64,000 nt of DNA from an uncultured Balneola sp. (GTDB lineage: Bacteria > Bacteroidota > Rhodothermia > Balneolales > Balneolaceae): NCBI GenBank assembly GCA_913058495.1, contig CAJXQC010000002.1:62001-126000 (forward strand), given 5' to 3'. The notes beneath the pieces are model-generated. The model saw only the letters and a list, made by a program, of their open reading frames with translations, had not been told where the DNA came from and ran no database searches. Positions 1-8,765 of this stretch are shown piece after piece (the first letter of the stretch is position 1; every line of letters begins with the position of its first letter). Position numbers and translations under genes: made by a program.

Positions 1-2
1 TA

Positions 3-401
3 GGTGGGGAAGCTAATGCAATTGAACCGGGAAAAAGAATGCTTAGCAGCATGACTCCGGCCATTGTTACTAAAGATGGTAAAGTAAGAATGATACTTGG
101 AGCTGCCGGTGGACCCAGAATTATAACTTCAACATTGCAAAGCTTTTTAAATCTGGCTGTTTTTGGGATGAATGCTCAGGAAGCTATAGCTGCAAACAGA
201 GTTCATCATCAATGGTTGCCTGATATCCTTTTTTATGAAAATTACGGATTGAGTCCGGATACCATTCGTTTATTAGAACAAAAAGGACATCAGCTCCGGA
301 CCATGTCAATTGCACGGGGACATATTATTTATGTAGATCAGGAAGGAAAAAAATCAAGCGGTGTAGATCCACGAGGAGATGGACACGCCGCAGGTTATTG
401 A
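3..401 (+). CDS. Gamma-glutamyltransferase, C-terminal (small subunit) fragment, truncated by window start
   Basis: Reading frame open from nt 3 (GGEANAIEPGKRMLSSMTPAIV...GAAGGPRIITSTLQ...GVDPRGDGHAAGY), typical GGT small-subunit C-terminus. Confidence 0.88.
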   Translation, partial: GGEANAIEPGKRMLSSMTPAIVTKDGKVRMILGAAGGPRIITSTLQSFLNLAVFGMNAQEAIAANRVHHQWLPDILFYENYGLSPDTIRLLEQKGHQLRTMSIARGHIIYVDQEGKKSSGVDPRGDGHAAGY

Positions 402-409
402 TTTGTAAT

Positions 410-805
410 CTAAATATGGCTTAATACATTCTTCGCACTTACTGAATTATGTGAATCGTGCCAGATCACCTCTCCCTGATTCAAGACAAATATTTGGGGT
501 GATTCATGTCTCACATTAACTTTTTCTGCAAAATTTTTTGAAACAGAACGCTCGCTGATTACATCTATTAAATGAAAATCAATATCCGGATTTTCAAGAA
601 GTTGGGGATCATTTAAATTTCGAAGAGCGAAATAGCTTACTCCACAACTCGGGCTATGTTTGTACACTATTTGCAATCGATTAAAAGAGCTTTTTATTAC
701 AGCATTGATATCATCTTCAGTATGAATAATATTCCAGACAGTACTTTCCTCAGAAGGTGGCTCCACTCCGGTAAATGCTTTAGTTATTGTATCAAAAAAG
801 CCCAT
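410..805 (-). CDS. Monothiol bacilliredoxin, YtxJ family
   Basis: 131 aa, thioredoxin-like with single-Cys motif HSPSCGVS typical of YtxJ. Confidence 0.8.
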   Translation of the reverse strand: MGFFDTITKAFTGVEPPSEESTVWNIIHTEDDINAVIKSSFNRLQIVYKHSPSCGVSYFALRNLNDPQLLENPDIDFHLIDVISERSVSKNFAEKVNVRHESPQIFVLNQGEVIWHDSHNSVSAKNVLSHI

Positions 806-908
806 ATTCCTCTTTTTTCGTTAATATATTACAAATCAATGTATTAATGGAACTTGTAAAAGGATTCTGCCATTGTAAAGAGTATAACAAATAAATTACT
901 TACTGATT

Positions 909-1613
909 ATGGATACAAACTTAAAAGGATACTGGTTAGGTCATTCGGCATTTAAATTTATAAGCCAAAGCGGTAGCATAATTTATGTCGACCCCTTTCT
1001 TAAAGACAATCCTTCTACTCCTGAGGAATACAAAGAAATTACAGAAGCTGATTTTATACTTCTTACACACGGACACGAAGACCATGTAGGAGATACTTTA
1101 GAAATTGCAAAGAATACCGGATGTAAAGTAGTAGGTATAGTTGAGCTGATCGGTCTCTTACAAAAGAAAGGGCTAAGTGAAGAACAGGCAGTTCCTTTTA
1201 ATAAAGGCGGCACGGTTCGTTTTGATGATTTTTCTGTAACTATGGTTTCAGCTAATCACAGTTCTTCTTTTGACGGGGAATACGCCGGCGACCCAGCAGG
1301 CTTGGTTCTATCCTTTGAAGATGATCTATGTATTTATCATATGGGTGATACCAATATCTTTTCTGATTTAGCTTTATATGGAGAATTATATGAACCACAT
1401 GTTGTATTGGCTCCGATTGGCGATCATTTCACTATGGGACCGCAGGAAGCTGCATATGCAGTAGAAATGGTAAATCCAACTATCGCCGTTCCAATACACT
1501 ATGGAACCTGGCCTCCCATCGATTCAGATCCGAATGAGTTTAAAGAAATTCTTGAGGATATTTCTGAAGTGGAAGTGATTGTAGCTACAGCAGGAAAGGA
1601 TTTCTTAAACTAA
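909..1613 (+). CDS. Metal-dependent hydrolase, MBL fold (UPF0173-like)
   Basis: LLTHGHEDHVGD (HxHxDH), HMGDTNIF, VPIHYGTWP. Confidence 0.85.
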   Translation: MDTNLKGYWLGHSAFKFISQSGSIIYVDPFLKDNPSTPEEYKEITEADFILLTHGHEDHVGDTLEIAKNTGCKVVGIVELIGLLQKKGLSEEQAVPFNKGGTVRFDDFSVTMVSANHSSSFDGEYAGDPAGLVLSFEDDLCIYHMGDTNIFSDLALYGELYEPHVVLAPIGDHFTMGPQEAAYAVEMVNPTIAVPIHYGTWPPIDSDPNEFKEILEDISEVEVIVATAGKDFLN

Positions 1614-1625
1614 GATAAATCAAAT

Positions 1626-3041
1626 TTAAGGGACGCTGTAGTCTAGCTTTAAAATATCTTCTAATTCCAGTTTAAAATTTATAAAAGTAGAGTTTCGCTT
1701 TACATTTATGATGATATTTTTTTTATCGAACGTATTTATTTTGTCAAGCAGTTCACTTAGTGAATATTGATAAACATTTTTGTAGTCTACTTTTATAATT
1801 ATATCGTCTTTTTGTAAGCCTGCTTTATCAGCGGGTGAATCCGGTCTTACTTTAGAAACCACATAAAATGGTAATTCTAAAACCGGTGTTATTATTTCCA
1901 AACCACTAATATTGTACTTAAATTTTTCCCGGAATCTTCTATTCCTTCTTATCAACATACTCTCATCTCTGTAATTGTATATTATATCAAACCTTTTTAA
2001 AAAGTCTGCTCCTAGACTTCCATTTCTAGAGCCTCTATCAATAGCCAAATCCACTGCCTCTAAATCCGGGAAAGCTAGTATCGGTTCTTTAACTTCAAAG
2101 CCCTTCAGCTCAACTTTTCTGGCTTTTCCTATCTTTCCATAAATCTCCCCACTTAATCCGCTACCTAAATAGGTTTCTATGTGGTTTGAAGGAATCACAA
2201 CATTCTTTGAGATCTCCGGATACAAAAAAATTGTATGACTTGCCCCCGAGTCAATCAGTAACCTCGCATCAAGTTTAGTATTGTTACTTTGAGTAATAGT
2301 AAGATCTGCGTAAACTTTATTGTCTTGACTGTGTAAAGGTACGTACGTCCATGACTCATCATTTTTTCTTTCTAAATATTTTTCTTCAAAAGCATCCGGG
2401 TCATGTAAATAAATTTTCTTTCTTTCATAATCAGCTTCAACTATAAAGTTTTTAAATATATCATAACCTAGTAGCCCGTTGATCTGTGTTCCCATAAAGT
2501 GAGAAAGGTTAAAAGTGTCTTCCAGAAGAACCACAATAGTTTGATTCTCACCTTCAATGCCATCAAGGAAAATTTCGTTACCTCTCGAAATTAAAGCTGA
2601 AATTGAACCAGAGTTTCCAAGTCCATTTAATTCTACATCTCCCTGATAAGAAATTCTAAAACTTTGGTCACTACCCAATTCCGTGATGATGGTTCTACCT
2701 GCCCCGGTATCAAGAATAAATTTTAATTCTTCAGAGTCATTAATCCTTAAAGAAATTACAATTAGATTGTTAATCAATTCAAAAGGAACTGAAATAGTGC
2801 CTTTATATGGGTCAACGATACGGATATCTCTGTTTTCACGATCACCTTCTAAAAGTTCACGATTTCCCTGAAAAAGTTTACTTGAACATCCTACTAAAAA
2901 TATAACCGCAATAAACAGAGCAACCGAGTTAAGGAAATTTTGCCTTACTTGATGTCTGAACAGATACTTACTTATTGCAGATATTTTTAGCATAACTGAA
3001 AAGTTCTTTACTCTATTTACTAAAAAAATACATCTGTACAA
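1626..3041 (-). CDS. Lipoprotein with two retropepsin-like aspartyl protease lobes and C-terminal PDZ domain
   Basis: Lipobox-like FLVGCSS; FILDTGAGRTII and LLIDSGASHTIF motifs; PDZ-like VSKVRPDSPADKAGLQKDDIIIKVD. Confidence 0.8.
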   Translation of the reverse strand: MYRCIFLVNRVKNFSVMLKISAISKYLFRHQVRQNFLNSVALFIAVIFLVGCSSKLFQGNRELLEGDRENRDIRIVDPYKGTISVPFELINNLIVISLRINDSEELKFILDTGAGRTIITELGSDQSFRISYQGDVELNGLGNSGSISALISRGNEIFLDGIEGENQTIVVLLEDTFNLSHFMGTQINGLLGYDIFKNFIVEADYERKKIYLHDPDAFEEKYLERKNDESWTYVPLHSQDNKVYADLTITQSNNTKLDARLLIDSGASHTIFLYPEISKNVVIPSNHIETYLGSGLSGEIYGKIGKARKVELKGFEVKEPILAFPDLEAVDLAIDRGSRNGSLGADFLKRFDIIYNYRDESMLIRRNRRFREKFKYNISGLEIITPVLELPFYVVSKVRPDSPADKAGLQKDDIIIKVDYKNVYQYSLSELLDKINTFDKKNIIINVKRNSTFINFKLELEDILKLDYSVP

Positions 3042-3126
3042 AACCTATTGGATTTAATCCTATCGGTTTTTAAAATTTCTCACCCAATATTCCGTAAGTA
3101 TTTTCAACCTGAATGAAATACCATTC

Positions 3127-4704
3127 TTAAAATCTAGAACCTCTTATCCAGGTATCTGACCTTTTCCAGCTGTTTTGAAACTGTAGATTTAATTCTGAGT
3201 CATTCTTACCCTGAGCTTTTAAAGCTTGCTGGATTCCAAATAAAGACCAGCCGTTATTCGGATGATTTTCTAACTCTTCTTTATATACTTCTGTTGCACG
3301 TTCATATTCTTCTATTTCCAGTAAAAATGCTCCATACCAATGTCTTGGAGAAAATGGTATCGGTTCGGGTTCATCATACGCTAAAGAATCATAGTATTTG
3401 ATTGCCTGCTTAAATGATTCTTCAGCTTTTACAAGCTTTCCCCTAGACCATAAAATTTCTCCTTCTAAAATATATCCTACTGTACTCAACAGATTTTCTG
3501 CGGAATGAAACCTGAATCTCGCTGAAGAAGATGACGCTTCTTCTAAAATTTTTTCTTTCATCTCCGTTGCTTTCTCTTCATCACCACTTTTTAAAGAAGC
3601 ATATCCCTGTGCAAAATCCCACATTCCACCATGAATGGAATGAGAGGGTCTTTTTTCAATAGCCGGTACTTCATCAAATCTTCCAAATCGGATCAATGTC
3701 AGTACATGATACATGTTATTTCCGGTTAGTTTTGCGTAATCCTTCCCTGCTTGTATTGCTACTGCTCCTTGTCCGTCCATACTTGCAGCAAAAGCAAGCA
3801 TATGAAGATTATGAGAAGGATAAATTGCAAACCCTTCCCCAACCGAAGCTTTCATATCAGAATGCCAAGCCATGATATTTGCAGTCACAGCATCTCCCCA
3901 ACGTCCGATTTCATTCCATGTATGCGAAGGCATATGATTTATATGACTGGCTCCCGGAATTGAGGTCCCAATATATTCAGCGCATGGTTCAGCCCATTCA
4001 GGATTTTGAGTTGATTCTGTTGCATGGATGTACAAATGACAAGCTCCCGGATGTTTGATATCTGTTTCTAAGATCTCTTCCAGCACCGAATGGAGTTTTT
4101 CCACATCAGGATCATTTACATCTCTGGTTCCTCTTCTGGGCTCTAGTAAAAACAAAGATTCAGCATACAAAGTAGCTATATCAAGATCATTCGGATATTT
4201 GCGAGACAAATCCGCCATTCTTTTTGAGTAAATAGTGTCCTGAACCGCTCTGTTTTCCCTGTCATAATCTTTAATATATCTAACCGAAAAGGCTTTTATA
4301 AGATCTTTTTCTTTTTCACTTCCGTTATTCTGAGAAATGTCAATAGCTTCCTGAATTTTCTCATAAGCTCTGGGAGCCTCAGCATCGGTCATCGCACCAT
4401 TCAGATACGATCCCCACGCCCATGCTTCTCCCCAATAACAAACTGCGCAATCAGGATCAGCTTTTTGAGCTTCCCTAAAGGAACGGGCTGCATCAACTTT
4501 TGTGAATGCATACATCATCTGAAAACCCTGATTGAAATAGGCTTGAGCTTTTTCGTTCCCGGATGAGATCGGATATTCAAAATCTCCCAAAGCGACATCA
4601 AAAAGAGGAATCGATTCATCAAAACTAGAAGGATAATTTACATCCTGAGACATCACGATAATCGGAAAGACAGAAATCAACATTAAAAGAATAACTTTTC
4701 TCAT
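3127..4704 (-). CDS. Secreted TPR-repeat protein
   Basis: Signal peptide; FNQGFQMMYAFTKVDAARSFREAQKADPDCAVCYWGEAWAWG and C-terminal TPR-like units. Confidence 0.75.
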   Translation of the reverse strand: MRKVILLMLISVFPIIVMSQDVNYPSSFDESIPLFDVALGDFEYPISSGNEKAQAYFNQGFQMMYAFTKVDAARSFREAQKADPDCAVCYWGEAWAWGSYLNGAMTDAEAPRAYEKIQEAIDISQNNGSEKEKDLIKAFSVRYIKDYDRENRAVQDTIYSKRMADLSRKYPNDLDIATLYAESLFLLEPRRGTRDVNDPDVEKLHSVLEEILETDIKHPGACHLYIHATESTQNPEWAEPCAEYIGTSIPGASHINHMPSHTWNEIGRWGDAVTANIMAWHSDMKASVGEGFAIYPSHNLHMLAFAASMDGQGAVAIQAGKDYAKLTGNNMYHVLTLIRFGRFDEVPAIEKRPSHSIHGGMWDFAQGYASLKSGDEEKATEMKEKILEEASSSSARFRFHSAENLLSTVGYILEGEILWSRGKLVKAEESFKQAIKYYDSLAYDEPEPIPFSPRHWYGAFLLEIEEYERATEVYKEELENHPNNGWSLFGIQQALKAQGKNDSELNLQFQNSWKRSDTWIRGSRF

Positions 4705-4834
4705 AGCAAAAATTTAGAATGACATTTACAGATTATAATAGATAAACACCTTCTAAAAAGTAAATGTTTGTACCCTGACATTTGACCCTATGTTGTATAT
4801 CTTCAGACAAAACTAATTTTTTAAACAAACTTCA

Positions 4835-5554
4835 ATGGCTGATCTGATAGGTGTTTTTGCTTTAATTGTAGGACTTGAGCTCGTTCTGGGTGTTGATAAT
4901 ATTCTTGTTATTACAATCCTTGTAAGTCGGCTTGAGGAAAAATACCAACAACGCGCAAGAGTAATAGGGCTTGTTCTTGCCATGGTTGCACGAATTGTTT
5001 TACTCTTTTTACTCCTTCAGCTTACCGAACTAACGAACCCAATTGTGATGGGTTTATCCGTCAGAGATCTGATACTAATTTCCGGTGGTTTGTTTCTACT
5101 CTATAAAGCCGTTAAAGAAATTCACAATACAATTGAACTAAAAGACGAACATGACGCAGCTAAAAATGTCAAGGACTCATTCAGCTCGGTAATTACACAA
5201 ATTGTATTGCTGGATATGGTTTTCTCCGTTGATTCTGTAATAACAGCAATCGGCTTAACGGATGTAGTCTGGGTTATTGTTACAGCAGTGATCTTAGCAT
5301 TTGTTGTGATCTTAATTTTTGCTAAACCAATTGGTGAATTCATTCTGGATAACCCCGCTTTAAAAATTCTTGCGCTCTCATTTTTGATCACCATTGGAAT
5401 AACTATTTTTATGGAAGGCTTGCACAAAGAAGTCCCTAAAGCGTATATCTACCTGCCCATGGGCTTTGCTCTATTTGTGGAACTGCTTCAAATGCGGTAT
5501 TCGAAAAATAAACAAGATTATAATCAGGAACTCAAAGACAAACTTCCTGATTAA
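4835..5554 (+). CDS. TerC family integral membrane protein
   Basis: LELVLGVDNILVITIL...DMVFSVDSVITAIGLT motifs, multi-TM. Confidence 0.92.
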   Translation: MADLIGVFALIVGLELVLGVDNILVITILVSRLEEKYQQRARVIGLVLAMVARIVLLFLLLQLTELTNPIVMGLSVRDLILISGGLFLLYKAVKEIHNTIELKDEHDAAKNVKDSFSSVITQIVLLDMVFSVDSVITAIGLTDVVWVIVTAVILAFVVILIFAKPIGEFILDNPALKILALSFLITIGITIFMEGLHKEVPKAYIYLPMGFALFVELLQMRYSKNKQDYNQELKDKLPD

Positions 5555-5668
5555 GTATTATTGATCAGAAAATTGTCCGGCATAGATTTCAGCCGATGAG
5601 CAAACTTTTACTTTTTTAAAGAACGCACATCAGTATAATTCTTCAAATACTAACCATCACTTTTACCC

Positions 5669-6961
5669 ATGAGATTCTTTTTAATTCCTGTTCTGTTTCT
5701 TCTAATTCAATGCCAATCGCAACCTTACGAATTCAACGAAGATAATTCTTCTGAAATTCTCAGAACTTTAAGCTCTGATGATATGCGGGGACGACAAGCT
5801 TTTACTCCTGACATCGACAAGGCAGCTGATTATATAAGCGACAAGTTTAACCAAATGGATCTGGATAAACTTGATAGTGAATCTGATTATCTACAAAACT
5901 TTGAAGTTCTGTCTATAAAAATAAAAAGTGCTGACATCGAAGTTGGAGGAACTCAGGTAAGCCCAACTGACTTTTTTATCCTTGGTGATACTTCAACTAT
6001 AGAATGGGCTGAGACCAACCAAATTGAAACTATGCAAATTGCTAAGGGTGAGAACTTTCAGCAAAGATTTAACGAGATACGTGAAAATACTGCTGAAGCT
6101 TTTGTTTATGTAGACGAAAGTCATGAAGCAATTTTCAGACGATACCAACCTTTTTTCTCCAGAGCATCCAGAACGTTCCCAGATGATCAGTCTCCAAATA
6201 AGATCTTTGTACTATCGTCGAAATCTTCAGAAACTGCATTTAATGCATATATCACAAAAGAGACTGAGCGCCTTGAACTCGCCAATGTTGTTGGCAAGAT
6301 TGAAGGAAATCGAAAAGATGAATATGTGGTTTTTTCAGCTCATTATGATCATATCGGTGTGAGACAGCCAAATGCTGCAAATGCAGATTCTATTGCGAAC
6401 GGTGCAAACGATAACGCATCGGGAACCACAGCTGTGATAGAATTGGCTAAGTATTTTAAAAGTAAGGGTACTCCTGAAAGAACTTTATTATTTGTTGCTT
6501 TCACTGCCGAAGAATCAGGTGGTTATGGTTCTCAATATTTTTCCAAACAACTAGAACCTGAACAGATCATGGCAATGTTTAATATCGAAATGATCGGAAA
6601 ACCGGCAGTTGAAGGACCAAACACTGCCTGGATAACCGGATTTGAAAAATCGAGTTTTGGAGAGCTGTTGCAAAAAAGTGCAGAAGGCACAATTTACGAA
6701 TTTTATCCGGATCCTTACCCGAATCAGAACCTTTTTTATCGTTCAGATAATGCCACTTTAGCAAGATTAGGAGTTCCTGCTCATACAATAAGTACAACTC
6801 CAATTGATGTAGATCCCGATTATCATCAGGTTTCTGATGAATTTGAAACGATTGATATTGCTCATTTAACGAATACAATTCGTGCTATTTCACAGGCAGC
6901 CGTAGGTATAGTTTCAGGTCAGGATACTCCAACCAGAGTAGATGCTTCTCAATTAAACTAG
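5669..6961 (+). CDS. M28 family zinc aminopeptidase (secreted/lipoprotein)
   Basis: VVFSAHYDHIGV, GANDNASGT, FTAEESGGYGS motifs; N-terminal signal LIQCQS. Confidence 0.88.
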   Translation: MRFFLIPVLFLLIQCQSQPYEFNEDNSSEILRTLSSDDMRGRQAFTPDIDKAADYISDKFNQMDLDKLDSESDYLQNFEVLSIKIKSADIEVGGTQVSPTDFFILGDTSTIEWAETNQIETMQIAKGENFQQRFNEIRENTAEAFVYVDESHEAIFRRYQPFFSRASRTFPDDQSPNKIFVLSSKSSETAFNAYITKETERLELANVVGKIEGNRKDEYVVFSAHYDHIGVRQPNAANADSIANGANDNASGTTAVIELAKYFKSKGTPERTLLFVAFTAEESGGYGSQYFSKQLEPEQIMAMFNIEMIGKPAVEGPNTAWITGFEKSSFGELLQKSAEGTIYEFYPDPYPNQNLFYRSDNATLARLGVPAHTISTTPIDVDPDYHQVSDEFETIDIAHLTNTIRAISQAAVGIVSGQDTPTRVDASQLN

Positions 6962-7015
6962 ACTTTATCCTTTCAAAAAAGTAAAATGAGGCTTTCGTAA
7001 CTTAATGATACTACA

Positions 7016-7822
7016 ATGAAAGCTTCATTTTCTTTATTCCTTTTTTCTCTCCTCTCAATAAGCTTGTTTGCGCAGGGTTATGCAATTCAACAACTGGAAA
7101 ACTCACCTAGACACCACGAATGGGTTGAAATTCAGTCAAGTGGCAGAACAATGCACAACTTTGTGGCTTTCCCTGAAAGATCTGACAAAGCTCCTGTTTT
7201 CATTGTTATTCATGAAAATCGTGGGTTAAATGACTGGGCCAGAAGCTTTGCAGATCAGTTAGCAGAAAAAGGGTTTATTGCTATAGCTCCGGACATTATA
7301 TCCAATACTGTTGATGGAATTGAAAAAACCAGTGACTTTGAAACTTCTGATGCGGCACGTTCTGCAATTTATGCTTTGGATGCTGATAATGTGACCCAAG
7401 ATTTAAAATCTGTTTTAAAGTATGCCAAATCTATAGAAGCAGGGAATGGAGAGGTTTATGTAGTAGGATTTTGTTGGGGTGGTTCACAATCATTTCGCTT
7501 TGCAACCAATGCAGGCGATGAGATCGAAGCTGCTTTGGTTTTTTATGGCACAGGGCCTCAGGAAGCTGAAGCTTACTCAGCTATTGAAGTGCCGGTTTTT
7601 GGTTTTTATGGCGGAGCAGATAACAGAGTAAATGCCACTATCGAAAATTCAGAAGAAGCCATGAATTCTTATGATAAAATATATAACTATGAGATCTATG
7701 AAGGTGCAGGTCATGCATATATGAGACGTGGAGATGATCCTGAAGCCTCTGAGGACGATCCAAATGTAAAAGCCAGAAATGCTTCCTGGGAAAGGTTGAT
7801 GAACATTGTAAAGGATAATTGA
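7016..7822 (+). CDS. Dienelactone hydrolase family protein (secreted)
   Basis: VIHENRGLNDWARSFADQLAEKGFIAIAPD; GFCWGGSQ nucleophile motif; GAGHAYMRR. Confidence 0.88.
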   Translation: MKASFSLFLFSLLSISLFAQGYAIQQLENSPRHHEWVEIQSSGRTMHNFVAFPERSDKAPVFIVIHENRGLNDWARSFADQLAEKGFIAIAPDIISNTVDGIEKTSDFETSDAARSAIYALDADNVTQDLKSVLKYAKSIEAGNGEVYVVGFCWGGSQSFRFATNAGDEIEAALVFYGTGPQEAEAYSAIEVPVFGFYGGADNRVNATIENSEEAMNSYDKIYNYEIYEGAGHAYMRRGDDPEASEDDPNVKARNASWERLMNIVKDN

Positions 7823-7823
7823 A

Positions 7824-8348
7824 TTGAAATCCAGAGATCAAATAGAGTTGGAAATTCATCAGGCGTTCGATGAAGTGATCAACTTTATTCGGCAACAGGA
7901 TGACTCTCTGTTTGATCGCCCAAAAGCAGAAGGAAAGTGGAGTACAGGTCAACAACTTGATCATTTGATCAAAAGCGTAAAACCACTTAGCACGGGAATG
8001 GGGTTGCCAAAGTTCTTACTGAAATTTCGGTTCGGGATCAGAAACAGGCCTGAAAGAACTTTTGATGAACTGGTTAGCAAATACCAACAAAAACTGGAAG
8101 AAGGCGGACAGGCAAGCTCTGCTTTTATTCCACCTGAAATTTCTACAAAACAGAAAGATCAACTTTTGGCAAACTACGAAAAAGAAAAAATAAAGCTTGT
8201 TAAGGTGCTTCAAAAATGGTCTGAAAAGCAATTAAGTACAAATGTTGCCCCACATCCTCTATTAGGAAAATGTACGGTTCGTGAGTTGTTGTATTTTACT
8301 ATTCATCACAACTATCATCACCTGGAAAGCATTAAAGATATTCCTTAA
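7824..8348 (+). CDS. DinB family protein
   Basis: GKWSTGQQLDHLIKS...LRELLYFTIHHNYHHLE; apparent TTG start 1 nt after upstream stop. Confidence 0.78.
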   Translation: MKSRDQIELEIHQAFDEVINFIRQQDDSLFDRPKAEGKWSTGQQLDHLIKSVKPLSTGMGLPKFLLKFRFGIRNRPERTFDELVSKYQQKLEEGGQASSAFIPPEISTKQKDQLLANYEKEKIKLVKVLQKWSEKQLSTNVAPHPLLGKCTVRELLYFTIHHNYHHLESIKDIP

Positions 8349-8636
8349 TTCTTTTTTTTTGGGGATTTTATAGTTAATTGGAATTGGGCTTGTTTGGTTT
8401 TCTGATAAAGGGATCAAATAATTAACAACTTAAAATAAAGTGAAGATTAAATTCCTTCGTTTTATTTAATCTACTACTTCCTCAAGAAATTATTCCTCTA
8501 ACTTTCAAAGGTATAATCTGAAAATTACCAACTCTGGGATGTCCTCTAATCAGTTTCTCTTCTTCGATCAAATTTACTGAGGACAAAACCGATATAGTTT
8601 ATTGATCTGCAATTCTTGTTTTCGAAACCTGACCCC

Positions 8637-8662
8637 ACCACATGTTTATGTGGTTTTATTTC
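8637..8662 (+). terminator. Terminator-like hairpin (accacat-gttt-atgtggt followed by tttattt) in intergenic spacer
   Basis: 7-bp perfect stem followed by T-rich tract, upstream of the SusD-like gene. Confidence 0.4.
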
Positions 8663-8765
8663 AATCACTTGAAATTAAATCTGAAATTCAACTTTTTAGA
8701 AATAATCGATTTCATTGAATATGAAATTCATTGGGTTTAAAAATAATTTTAATTCGGGTACAATC

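Noticed and set aside
4705-4834. Possible yybP-ykoY manganese riboswitch upstream of TerC
   Set aside because: Short divergent spacer; I could not find the conserved riboswitch core, only an 8-bp acatttac/gtaaatgt inverted repeat.
8618-8643. tRNA-3'-end-like string ttttcgaaacctgaccccacca
   Set aside because: No T-stem pairing around TTCGA and no upstream acceptor/anticodon arms; likely coincidence.
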